Origin: Hydrogenophaga crocea
GTDB lineage: Bacteria > Pseudomonadota > Gammaproteobacteria > Burkholderiales > Burkholderiaceae_C
Direction of reading: 5' to 3'
DNA length: 64,000 nt
NCBI RefSeq assembly: GCF_011388215.1
Contig: NZ_CP049989.1
Span: 3,534,001-3,598,000 of the forward strand
Position numbers and translations under genes: made by a program. The notes beneath the pieces are model-generated. The model saw only the letters and a program-made list of their open reading frames with translations. It did no database searches and was not told the DNA's origin. The first letter of the stretch is position 1; each line of letters begins with the position of its first letter. This document shows positions 37,659-45,832 of this stretch, piece after piece.

Positions 37659-38327
37659 ATGCGCATCCTGATCGCCGAAGATGACCAGGTCCTGGCCGAC
37701 GGCCTGCTGCGCAGCCTGCGATCGGCCGGCGCCGCCGTGGACCACGTGGCCAGCGGCACCGAAGCCGACGCGGCCCTGCTCACGAACAACGAGTTCGACC
37801 TGCTGATCCTGGACCTGGGCCTGCCCAAGCTGCACGGCCTGGAAGTGCTCAAACGGCTGCGATCGCGCGGCTCGGCGATGCCGGTGCTCATCCTCACGGC
37901 CGCCGACGGCGTGGAAGAGCGCGTCAAGGGCCTGGACCTCGGCGCCGACGACTACATGGCCAAGCCCTTCTCGCTGCAGGAGCTCGAGGCCCGGGTGCGC
38001 GCCCTCACGCGCCGCGGCATGGGCGGCAGCACCAACGTCATCCGCCACGGCCCGCTCGAATACGACCAGGCCGGCCGCGTGGCCACCATCGACGGCAAGA
38101 TGGTCGAGCTCTCGGCGCGCGAACTCGGCCTGCTCGAGGTGCTGTTGCAGCGCGCGGGCCGCCTGGTGAGCAAGGACCAGCTCGTCGAGCGCCTGTGCGA
38201 GTGGGGCGAAGAGGTGAGCAACAACGCCATCGAGGTCTACATCCACCGCCTGCGCAAGAAGATCGAAAAGGGCCCGGTGCGCATTGCCACCGTGCGCGGC
38301 CTGGGCTACTGCCTGGAGAAGGTGTGA
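37659..38327 (+). CDS. OmpR-family response regulator (TctD/QseB-like)
   Basis: 222 residues. Receiver domain with phospho-acceptor D52 (LLILDLGLP), acidic pocket EDD at 7-9 and the conserved lysine in DDYMAKPFS. A C-terminal OmpR/PhoB winged helix (about 125-222) ends in VEVYIHRLRKKIEKG-type sequence and VRGLGYCLEKV. It is the partner of the kinase that overlaps its stop by 4 bases. The nearest family resemblance is TctD/QseB; no citrate/tricarboxylate transporter genes are in the window, so the signal is unknown. Confidence 0.92.
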   Translation: MRILIAEDDQVLADGLLRSLRSAGAAVDHVASGTEADAALLTNNEFDLLILDLGLPKLHGLEVLKRLRSRGSAMPVLILTAADGVEERVKGLDLGADDYMAKPFSLQELEARVRALTRRGMGGSTNVIRHGPLEYDQAGRVATIDGKMVELSARELGLLEVLLQRAGRLVSKDQLVERLCEWGEEVSNNAIEVYIHRLRKKIEKGPVRIATVRGLGYCLEKV

Positions 38328-39844
38328 CCCTTCCGGCGGCGCAGCCACGCAGCGGCGAGAGCGGCTCCGTGGCGCCGGCCGAGGCCGCACCACCCGCCGA
38401 ACGCCGCGGCGGCGGGCCGGGCGGCTTCGGGCTGTTCCAGCGCGAGCAGCGCAGTCTGTTCGGCGAGATCCTCGACTGGATGCTCACGCCGCTGCTGTTG
38501 TTGTGGCCGCTGTCGCTCGCGCTCACCTGGATCGTGGCGCAGGGCATCGCCAACAAGCCCTTCGACCGCGCGCTCGAGTTCAACCTGCAGGCCTTGTCGC
38601 AGCTCGTGAACGTGCACGAGGGCCGGCCGCGCTTCGAGCTCAACCGCCAGGCGCGCGAGCTGCTGCGCGCCGACGACAGCGATTTCGTGTTCTACCAGGT
38701 GGTCGATGCGCGGGGCACGGTGCTCAGCGGCGAGGCCGACCTGCCCCGCCCGCCCACCGACGAAACCCCGGAGGTCGGCCGCGTGCGCCAGCGCGACGAC
38801 GTGATGCGCGGCGACGCGGTGCGCGTGGCCTACACCTGGCTCGCGCGGCCCGACCCGGCACGCCCGGTGCTGCTGCAGGTGGCCGAAACCACGGGCCGGC
38901 GCTCGACGCTGGCCAACGAGATCATCAAGGGCGTGATGGTCCCGCAGTTCGTGATCCTGCCGCTCGCGGTGCTGCTGGTGTGGATGGCGCTGGTGCGTGG
39001 CATCCGGCCGCTGTCCGATCTGGAGCAGCGCATCCGTGCCCGCCGACCCGACGACCTGAGCCCGATCGAGGAGATGGACGTGCCGCAGGAGGTGGCGCCG
39101 CTGGTGTCCTCGATCAACGACCTGCTCGCGCGCCTGAAGACCTCGCTCAACACGCAGCGGCGCTTCCTGGCCGACGCGGCCCACCAGCTCAAGACGCCGC
39201 TCGCGGGCCTGCGCATGCAGGCCGAGCTCGCGCAGCGCGAGGCCGACCCCGCGGGCCTGCGCGCCTCGCTGCAGCAGATCGCACGCTCGACCGTGCGCGC
39301 CAACCACACGGTGAGCCAGCTGCTCGCGCTCGCGCGCGCCGAGACCACGGGCCGCGCGCTGCCCAACGCCCAGGTCGACCTCGCGCGCTTGCTCGCGGGC
39401 GTGGTGCAGGACTCGGTGCCGCGCGCGCTGGAGCACGGCGTGGACATCGGTCTCGAAGGCGTGAGCGAGGTCCCGCCCGAGATGCTGATCACCGGCAATC
39501 CCACGCTGCTGCAGGAGATGGTGCGCAACCTGCTCGACAACGCGATCGCCTACAGCGGCCAGGGCGGCGTGGTGACGGCGCGCGTGCTGGTCGACCGCTT
39601 CAGCGGCGTGCAGCTGGTTCAGGTGGAAGACAACGGGCCAGGCATTCCGGTGAACGAACGCGCACTGGTGCTGCAGCCGTTCTACCGCGCGCTCGGCACC
39701 AACGTCGACGGCTCGGGCCTAGGGCTGGCCATCGTGCAGGAGATCGCGCAGCAGCATGGCGCGAGCCTGTTGATGGAAGACGCGCACCCCGAGCGCTCAC
39801 GGCCCGGGCTGCGGATCTCGGTGCGATTCACGCGCCCCGAGTGA
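38324..39844 (+). CDS. Sensor histidine kinase (TctE-like)
   Basis: 506 residues starting at GTG 38324 (GTGA overlap with the response regulator stop). After a proline/glycine-rich head, two membrane segments (about 55-75 and 205-225) bracket a periplasmic 2CSK_N-type sensor domain. A HAMP-like linker follows, then the H box FLADAAHQLKTPLAGL, N box NLLDNAIAYS, G1 VEDNGPGIP and G2 GSGLGLAIV. All phosphotransfer motifs are intact. The first 40 residues are unusual and the true start might be an internal codon. Confidence 0.92.
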   Translation: MTLPAAQPRSGESGSVAPAEAAPPAERRGGGPGGFGLFQREQRSLFGEILDWMLTPLLLLWPLSLALTWIVAQGIANKPFDRALEFNLQALSQLVNVHEGRPRFELNRQARELLRADDSDFVFYQVVDARGTVLSGEADLPRPPTDETPEVGRVRQRDDVMRGDAVRVAYTWLARPDPARPVLLQVAETTGRRSTLANEIIKGVMVPQFVILPLAVLLVWMALVRGIRPLSDLEQRIRARRPDDLSPIEEMDVPQEVAPLVSSINDLLARLKTSLNTQRRFLADAAHQLKTPLAGLRMQAELAQREADPAGLRASLQQIARSTVRANHTVSQLLALARAETTGRALPNAQVDLARLLAGVVQDSVPRALEHGVDIGLEGVSEVPPEMLITGNPTLLQEMVRNLLDNAIAYSGQGGVVTARVLVDRFSGVQLVQVEDNGPGIPVNERALVLQPFYRALGTNVDGSGLGLAIVQEIAQQHGASLLMEDAHPERSRPGLRISVRFTRPE

Positions 39845-39852
39845 GGCGCAGC

Positions 39853-39948
39853 GCGTGGGGGCTCAGGCCCCGCCGCCGGGCCGCCCCAAGGCGAGGCCGC
39901 GCCCCCTCGGGGGGCAGCGACCCGCGCAGCGGGGAGCGTGGGGGCTCA
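39853..39948. repeat. Extragenic structured repeat, copy 2, bounded by direct repeats
   Basis: The 13-base sequence GCGTGGGGGCTCA occurs at both ends (39853-39865 and 39936-39948). Between them lie GGGCCGCCCC and a hairpin GCCCCC-TCG-GGGGGC (39901-39915) followed by a GCAGCG-type run. It resembles the element at 181-256 in layout. The right-hand copy supplies the stop codon of the GST gene (39946-39948). Confidence 0.6.
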
Positions 39949-40590
39949 AGGCTTGTAGACGTTGAGCTCGAGGCGCTCGCGCTCGATCACCTTGGCCACC
40001 GCGGGCAGCGCCGCAAAGCGCTGCACCAGGGCCCAGGTCTGCGGCAGGGTCTGCGGATCGATGCCCGCGAAACCGCCCCAGCGCAGCAGCGTGAGCGCAT
40101 AGGCATCGAGCACGCCCGGGTGCTCGCCGCCGAGCCAGGGCGAGGCCTTGGCGGCCAGGGCTTCGATCTCCTGCAGCAAGCCGCGGTAGCTCTCCACAGC
40201 GTGCGCCTTCACGGCCTTTTGCGCCGCTTCGTCGCTGGTGAACTTGTTGGGCATGAACACGTGCGTGAAGGTCGGGTGCAGGGTGTTGTTCATCCACGCC
40301 AGCACCTGCAGCGCGCGCGTGCGCGCCACGCCGCTGGCGGGCAGCAGGTGGGCCTGGGGAAACTTCGCGTCCAGGTGCAGCGCGATGGCGGTGATCTGCG
40401 TGATCACCTCGTCGCCATCGACCAGCACGGGCACCTGGCCGCGCGGGTTGATCGCCAGGTACTCGGGCGAGCGCTGCTCACCGCGGTGCAGCTTGATCGG
40501 GGCGGGTTCGAACGCGGCGCCCGCGAGTTCCAGGGCCGCGTGCGGCACGAAGGAACAGGCGCCCGAGGCGTAGTACAGCTTGAGGCTCAT
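39946..40590 (-). CDS. Glutathione S-transferase, beta-class-like
   Basis: 214 residues. The N-terminal thioredoxin fold opens LKLYYASGACSFVPH, placing C12 at the position of the beta-class catalytic cysteine. NPRGQVPVLVDG and ITQITAIALHL are the glutathione contacts, and the C-terminal domain is helical (FNNTLHP-like region near 100). Function is probably peroxide or electrophile detoxification. ATG 40590 has GGAG just upstream. It is downstream of topB on the same strand by 33 bases. Confidence 0.88.
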   Translation of the reverse strand: MSLKLYYASGACSFVPHAALELAGAAFEPAPIKLHRGEQRSPEYLAINPRGQVPVLVDGDEVITQITAIALHLDAKFPQAHLLPASGVARTRALQVLAWMNNTLHPTFTHVFMPNKFTSDEAAQKAVKAHAVESYRGLLQEIEALAAKASPWLGGEHPGVLDAYALTLLRWGGFAGIDPQTLPQTWALVQRFAALPAVAKVIERERLELNVYKP

Positions 40591-40623
40591 CGAACAGTCT
40601 CCTTGAGGGTTCTGGAAGGGTAA

Positions 40624-43581
40624 TCAGCTCAGGTGGTCGCCCACCAGGCCTGCGATCTCGAACATGGTCACCGAGTCCTTGCCGAACACGGGGCGCAGCT
40701 TGGCATCGGCGTTGATGCGGCGCTTGTCCTTGGCGTCCTGCAGGCCGTTGGCCTTGATGTAGTCCCACAGCTTCTTGACCACCTCGGGGCGCGACACCAC
40801 GCCCTCGCCGATCACCGCGGCCAGCGCCGCGCTGGGCTGCTTGCCGGTGGCGGCGGTGGTCTTGCGCGGGGCCTTCTTCTCGGCCGGCGCTTTCTTGGCG
40901 GCCGGGGCCTTCTTGGCCGCCGCTGCCTTCTTCGCGGGCGCCGCCTTGGCCGCGGGCCGCGCCGCGGTCTTGCGCGGCGGGTATTTGCTGTCGCGCGGCT
41001 CGAACTCGAAGTTCACCTTGCCGGCGGCGGCATCCCAGGCCAGGAAGGCCTTGAACGCGCGGCGCGTGCGCATGGACACGAACTTGTCGAGCAGGTCGGT
41101 CTTGCCGGTGGCGAGCAGCTTGGCCATCTGCTCGCGCGCCACCGGCTGCTGCAGGATGATCTTGCCGCTCTTGAAATCGCAACTCGGCGTCGGCTGCTGC
41201 GCCGTGGGCACCGAGCGCTCGCACACGTAGTTGGCGCCGTGCTCGTGCACCGCGCCGCCGCACTTGGGGCAGGCGCCCAGGCTCTCGCTGCCCGTGAAGT
41301 CCACGAGCTCGCCGGTCTCTTCGTCTTTGCGGTCGTCGCCGAAGTCGAATTCGAGCTTCCAGTTGCGGTCTTCTTCGCTGTGCTTGAGCACCAGCTCGGC
41401 CACGAAGGGCCAGCCGGCCTTGGAGCGGAAGCCCTCGAGCGGGCCGATGTGCTTGTCGCGCAGGAAGACCTCGGCCTCTGCGGTTTCGAAGGTGCGGCCG
41501 CCGGGCGATTTGGTGAACGAGAAGCCGCAGCCTTCGCTGTTGCCGTCGACACCGGTGCAGGCAAAGCGGCGGTAGTTCTCTTTCACCACGCCGCCGCAGT
41601 TGGGGCAGGGCGAAGACAGCGTGGCGTAGTCGCCGGGCACGGTGTCGCGGTCGTATTCCTTGGCCTTCTTCACGAGGCGCTCGGTCATGGCCGCGATCTC
41701 GGCCATGAAGGCATCGCGCGAGAGCTTGCCGTGCTCCATCTGCGAGAGCTTGTATTCCCACTCACCGGTGAGCTCGGGCTTGGAGAGTTCCTCCACCTCG
41801 AGGCCGCGCAGCAGCGTCATGAGCTGGAAGGCCTTGGCCGTGGGAATGAGCTCGCGGCCTTCGCGCAGCATGTACTTCTCGGCCAGCAGGCCTTCGATGA
41901 TGGCCGCGCGTGTGGCCGGCGTGCCCAGGCCCTTCTCGCTCATGGCCTCGCGCAGCTCGTCGTCTTCCACCAGCTTGCCCGCGCCTTCCATGGCCGCGAG
42001 CAGCGTGGCTTCGCTGTAGCGCGCGGGCGGGCGGGTCTTCAGGCCTTTGTGCTCGACCGACTCGGTGCGCACGGTTTCGCCCTCGCGCACCGGCACCAGG
42101 TTCTGGCCCTTGTCGCCCGGCTGCGCGCCCTCGACCTCTTCGGCGGCCTCCTTGCCGTACACAGCCATCCAGCCCGGCTTCACCAGCACCTTGCCTTCGG
42201 TCTTGAAGTGGTGGTTGAGCACGGTGCTGATGCGCGTGGTGACCATGAACTCGGCGCTCGGGAAGAACACCGCGAGGAAGCGGCGCACCACCAGGTCGTA
42301 GAGCTTCTGCTCGGCCTCGCTCAGGCCGCTGGGCGCCTGCAGCGTGGGGATGATGGCGAAGTGGTCCGAGACCTTGCTGTTGTCGAAGACGCGCTTGGTG
42401 GGCTTGATGTAGCCGTTGTTGAGCGCGGTGAGCGCATGCGGCGCGAGGTGCTTCATGCCGCTGTCGGCGAGCATCTCGAAGGTCTGCTTCACGGTGCCCA
42501 GGTAGTCCTCGGGCAGCGCGCGCGAATCGGTTCGCGGGTAGGTGAGCGCCTTGTGGCGTTCGTACAGGCTTTGCGCGAGCTGCAGCGTGGTCTTGGCCGA
42601 GAAGCCGAAGCGGCCGTTGGCCTCGCGCTGCAGGCTGGTCAGGTCGTAGAGCAGTCCGCTGGCCTGGGTGGTGGGCTTGCTTTCTTCGGTGACGCTGGCC
42701 GCCTTGCCGCGCACGGCCTCGACGATGGCCTGCGCCTGCTTCAGATCCCACACGCGGTCGGCGCGCAGGTCGGCGTCGGCGTCTTCGCCCGTGGGTTTCT
42801 TGAAATTGGGGTCGAACCACTTGCCCGGGTACTCGCCGGCCTCGGCGAGGAAGCTCGCGTGGATCTCCCAGTAGTCGCGCGGGCGGTGGGCGCGGATCTT
42901 CTCTTCGCGCTCGACCACGATGGACAGCGTGGGCGTCTGCACGCGGCCCACGGTGGTGAGGAAGAAACCGCCGTCGCGCGAGTTGAACGCGGTCATGGCT
43001 CGCGTGCCGTTGATGCCCACGAGCCAGTCGGCCTCGGAGCGGCTGCGCGCCGCGTCGGCCAGGCCGCGCATCTGCGCGTCGCTGCGCAGGCGCTCGAAGC
43101 CTTCACGGATCGCGGCCGGCGTCATGGACTGCAGCCACAGCCGCTGCACCGGCTTGCCCAGGCCCTGGTACTGGCCGTTCTTGAGGCCGCCCGCGTACTG
43201 CTCGATCAGCCGGAAGATCAGCTCGCCCTCGCGGCCCGCGTCGCAGGCGTTGATGAGCTGGCCCACGTCCTTGCGCTTGGCCAGCTTCACCACCGCGTTC
43301 AGGCGCGACTTGGCCTTGTCGATGGGCTTGAGCTCGAAGTACGGCGGCAGCACCGGCAGGTGCGCGAAGCTCCATTTGCCGCGCTTGACGTCGAACTGCT
43401 CGGGCGCCGCGATCTCCACCAGGTGGCCCACGGCGGACGTGACCACGTAGCGCTCGTTCTCGAAGTGGTCTTCGTGCTTGTCGAACTTGCCCGCCACGGG
43501 CGTGAGCGCGCGCACGATGTCCTGCGCCACGGAAGGCTTCTCGGCAATGACCAGTGTTTTGGAAGAACCGTCGGTTTTCAT
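40624..43581 (-). CDS. topB: DNA topoisomerase III fused to a Lys/Ala-rich linker and SWIB domain
   Basis: 985 residues. A type IA topoisomerase core: Toprim TLVIAEKPSVAQDI and NACDAGREGELIFR, and active tyrosine in LTYPRTDSRALP. Zinc-ribbon cysteines follow (CPNCGG...C...C and CPKCGGAVHEHG...C). After that come a histone-H1-like linker of AAKKA/PAKKA units (about 865-905) and a C-terminal SWIB/MDM2 domain (about 915-985, VVKKLWDYIKANGLQD, FGKDSVTMFEIAGLVGDHL). It resolves catenanes and recombination intermediates; the SWIB tail may add protein or DNA contacts. ATG 43581 is chosen over codons in the divergent intergenic region. Confidence 0.93.
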   Translation of the reverse strand: MKTDGSSKTLVIAEKPSVAQDIVRALTPVAGKFDKHEDHFENERYVVTSAVGHLVEIAAPEQFDVKRGKWSFAHLPVLPPYFELKPIDKAKSRLNAVVKLAKRKDVGQLINACDAGREGELIFRLIEQYAGGLKNGQYQGLGKPVQRLWLQSMTPAAIREGFERLRSDAQMRGLADAARSRSEADWLVGINGTRAMTAFNSRDGGFFLTTVGRVQTPTLSIVVEREEKIRAHRPRDYWEIHASFLAEAGEYPGKWFDPNFKKPTGEDADADLRADRVWDLKQAQAIVEAVRGKAASVTEESKPTTQASGLLYDLTSLQREANGRFGFSAKTTLQLAQSLYERHKALTYPRTDSRALPEDYLGTVKQTFEMLADSGMKHLAPHALTALNNGYIKPTKRVFDNSKVSDHFAIIPTLQAPSGLSEAEQKLYDLVVRRFLAVFFPSAEFMVTTRISTVLNHHFKTEGKVLVKPGWMAVYGKEAAEEVEGAQPGDKGQNLVPVREGETVRTESVEHKGLKTRPPARYSEATLLAAMEGAGKLVEDDELREAMSEKGLGTPATRAAIIEGLLAEKYMLREGRELIPTAKAFQLMTLLRGLEVEELSKPELTGEWEYKLSQMEHGKLSRDAFMAEIAAMTERLVKKAKEYDRDTVPGDYATLSSPCPNCGGVVKENYRRFACTGVDGNSEGCGFSFTKSPGGRTFETAEAEVFLRDKHIGPLEGFRSKAGWPFVAELVLKHSEEDRNWKLEFDFGDDRKDEETGELVDFTGSESLGACPKCGGAVHEHGANYVCERSVPTAQQPTPSCDFKSGKIILQQPVAREQMAKLLATGKTDLLDKFVSMRTRRAFKAFLAWDAAAGKVNFEFEPRDSKYPPRKTAARPAAKAAPAKKAAAAKKAPAAKKAPAEKKAPRKTTAATGKQPSAALAAVIGEGVVSRPEVVKKLWDYIKANGLQDAKDKRRINADAKLRPVFGKDSVTMFEIAGLVGDHLS

Positions 43582-43692
43582 CTCTACAATCCGCTCCCAC
43601 GCGGGGGCGCGCCTGTGCACACGTGCGCGCGCTTGTCGTGCGCGCACCCACGCGCGCACCCGCACAAAACAACCTTACCAAAGAAATCCGAC

Positions 43693-44229
43693 GTGACGAA
43701 AACCGCCCGGACGACGTCCACGCGCCCCGCCAAAGCCGTGAAAGCCCCCAAGGCCGGCGACGCACGCCGCATCCAGACCCGCCGCTCCGGCGTGCACGGC
43801 AAGGGCGTCTACGCGCTGGTGGACATCCCCGCGGGCGAAACGCTCATCGAGTACACGGGCGAGATCATCACCTGGGCCGAGGCGCTCGATCGCCACCCGC
43901 ACGACCCGAACGACCCCAACCACACCTTCTACTTCCACATCGACGAAGACCACGTCATCGATGCCAAGTACGGGGGCAACTCGTCGCGCTGGATCAACCA
44001 CAGTTGCAAGCCCAACTGCGAGGCCGACGTGGAAGACGGCCGCGTGTTCATCCGCAGCAAGCGCGACATCCAGGCCGGCGAAGAGCTGTTCTACGACTAC
44101 GGCCTGGTCATCGACGAACCCCTGACGCCCAAACTCAAGGCCCAGTACCCGTGCTGGTGCGGCGCCAAGAAGTGCCGCGGCACGCTGCTGGCGCCGGCCA
44201 AGGGCGGGCGCGCCACCAAGCTGGGCTGA
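43693..44229 (+). CDS. SET-domain protein-lysine methyltransferase with post-SET cluster
   Basis: 178 residues. A lysine/threonine/alanine-rich tail (1-25) precedes a compact SET domain: RRSGVHGKGVYAL, NHSCKPNCE (102-110) and ELFYDYG (131-137). A post-SET motif CWCGAKKCRG supplies C154, C156 and C161, which with C105 make the classic zinc cluster. It transfers methyl from SAM to lysine on an unknown protein. It starts at GTG 43693 and has no other good start codon. It is divergent from topB-SWIB and 2 bases upstream of birA. SET proteins are uncommon in bacteria outside a few groups. Confidence 0.88.
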   Translation: MTKTARTTSTRPAKAVKAPKAGDARRIQTRRSGVHGKGVYALVDIPAGETLIEYTGEIITWAEALDRHPHDPNDPNHTFYFHIDEDHVIDAKYGGNSSRWINHSCKPNCEADVEDGRVFIRSKRDIQAGEELFYDYGLVIDEPLTPKLKAQYPCWCGAKKCRGTLLAPAKGGRATKLG

Positions 44230-44231
44230 AC

Positions 44232-45062
44232 ATGCAGTCCGGCGGCAGGCCCGAGGGGGTGGCGGCCGCGGCCACGCTGGCCGCCAGCGCCGAAACCATC
44301 TGGCTCGCGGTCGCCCCCACGCTGCCGGGCTTCACGGTCGAGGTCGTGCCCGAGATCGACTCGACCAACTCCGAACTCATGCGGCGCGCGCGCGCCGCGC
44401 CGCTCGACCCCGTGCTGCTGGTGGCCGAGCAGCAGACCGCGGGCCGGGGCCGCCTGGGCCGCGGCTGGCACAGCCAGCCGGGCCACTCGCTCACCTTCTC
44501 GCTCGGCTTCACACTGCGCCCGCGCAGCTGGTCGGGCCTGTCGCTGGTGGTGGGCGTGAGCCTGGCCGAACGGCTGCATGCCGATGTGCGCCTGAAGTGG
44601 CCGAACGACCTCTGGCTGATGGAGCGCAAGCTCGGCGGCATCCTGGTGGAAACCGCGGGCCTGGCCGACGGGCCCGACGCCGCGCGCGCGGTGGTCATCG
44701 GCGTGGGCCTGAACGTGGCCCGGCCTGCCGAGGCCGCGGTGCAGCAGGTGCCGGGCGGGGCACTGCCGCCCATGCCCCCGGCGGGCCTGGCCGAGGTGGA
44801 AATGGGCGTGACCGCGCCCGAGTGGCTGGCGCGCCTGGTGCCAGCGCTGGTGGCCGACGTGAAGCACTTCGAAGCCGAGGGCTTCGCCCCCTTCGTGTCG
44901 CGCTTCGCGGCGCGCGACGCGCTGCGCGAGCGCGCCGTCACGCTCAGCGACGGCACCCGCGGCCAGGCCGCCGGCGTGGCCGACGACGGCGCCCTGATGG
45001 TGCGCGTGGACGGGCGGCTGCGGCGCGTGGACAGCGCCGAAGTGAGCGTGCGCCCATGCTGA
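44232..45062 (+). CDS. birA: Biotin--[acetyl-CoA-carboxylase] ligase
   Basis: 276 residues. It attaches biotin to BCCP via biotinyl-AMP. The adenylate-binding loop is TAGRGRLGRGW, with KWPNDLW and GGILVET further on and a small C-terminal SH3-like domain ([19 protein letters not shown]). No N-terminal winged helix is present, so it is the monofunctional, non-repressor form. ATG 44232 lies 2 bases after the SET stop. Its own stop overlaps the start of the SPOR gene by 7 bases. Confidence 0.94.
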   Translation: MQSGGRPEGVAAAATLAASAETIWLAVAPTLPGFTVEVVPEIDSTNSELMRRARAAPLDPVLLVAEQQTAGRGRLGRGWHSQPGHSLTFSLGFTLRPRSWSGLSLVVGVSLAERLHADVRLKWPNDLWLMERKLGGILVETAGLADGPDAARAVVIGVGLNVARPAEAAVQQVPGGALPPMPPAGLAEVEMGVTAPEWLARLVPALVADVKHFEAEGFAPFVSRFAARDALRERAVTLSDGTRGQAAGVADDGALMVRVDGRLRRVDSAEVSVRPC

Positions 45063-45820
45063 GGTGGCTGGTGGTCGCCCTGCTCGCGGCCAACGCGGTG
45101 TATTACGCGGGTGTGCACGGCCACCTCGCCCCGCTGGGCTGGGTGCCCGCGCACGATCAGCGCGAGCCCCAGCGGCTCGAGCGCCAGGTCGAGCCGCAGC
45201 GCCTGCGGCTGCTCAACGGCGCGCGCGGCGCCGATCCCCTGACGCCCGCCACGGGCCAGAACCCGCCAGCGCCGGTCGCCGCTGCACCGGCCGTTGCGGC
45301 GGCTGTGCCCGCCGCCGTGCCTGCCCCGGCAGCGGCGCCGGCGCCCGAGCCCGCCGCGACCGCCACCACCGCGTGCTGGCAGGCCGCGGGTTTCAGCACC
45401 GAGCAGGCCGAGCTGCTGCGCGCCGAGCTGCGCCTGCTGGGCCTGGCCGACAACGCCTGGCAGCTCGGCGAGGTGCGCAGCGCGGGCCGCTGGATCGTCT
45501 ACATGGGCCGCTACGACAACGCGGAGCAGGCGGCGCGCAAGAAGGCCGAACTGCGCGGCATGGGCCTGGACACGCGCGACGTGAATACGCCGGGCCTGGC
45601 GCCCGGCATCGCGCTCGGCACTTTTTCGAGCGCATCGGCGGCGCAGGAGGCGCTTCAGCAGGCCGAACGCCGCGGCGTGCGGACCGCGCGCGTGGTGCAG
45701 GAACGCGCCGAGAGCCTGAGCTACACCCTGCGGCTGCCGGCCATCACCGACGCGCTGCGCCAGCGCATCGACGGCCTCGGCCCGGCCACCGCCGGCCGCC
45801 CGCTGCAGCGCTGCGGTTGA
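45056..45820 (+). CDS. Inner-membrane-anchored SPOR-domain-like protein
   Basis: 254 residues. One N-terminal anchor (LRWLVVALLAANAVYYAG), then a low-complexity proline/alanine spacer (about 70-105). The C-terminal domain (about 110-235, WIVYMGRYDNAEQAARKKAELRGMG, LGTFSSASAAQEALQQA) fits two SPOR-like repeats that bind denuded peptidoglycan at division sites. It overlaps birA by 7 bases; in Burkholderiales birA is often followed by this type of gene. The division role is inferred from the family. Confidence 0.82.
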   Translation: MLRWLVVALLAANAVYYAGVHGHLAPLGWVPAHDQREPQRLERQVEPQRLRLLNGARGADPLTPATGQNPPAPVAAAPAVAAAVPAAVPAPAAAPAPEPAATATTACWQAAGFSTEQAELLRAELRLLGLADNAWQLGEVRSAGRWIVYMGRYDNAEQAARKKAELRGMGLDTRDVNTPGLAPGIALGTFSSASAAQEALQQAERRGVRTARVVQERAESLSYTLRLPAITDALRQRIDGLGPATAGRPLQRCG

Positions 45821-45832
45821 GGCGCGATCGGT

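Noticed and set aside
37659..39844. Tricarboxylate (TctDE) sensing as the firm function of the two-component pair
   Set aside because: Resemblance only; no tctCBA transporter genes are adjacent.
43600..43670. GCGC/CACGC-rich repeats between topB and the SET gene as an origin or operator
   Set aside because: They are simple alternating GC runs with no clear period or palindrome.
40633..43692. Long plus-strand frame continuous with the SET gene, opposite topB
   Set aside because: Only the last 178 codons (from 43693) show homology; the rest is antisense to topB and low-complexity.
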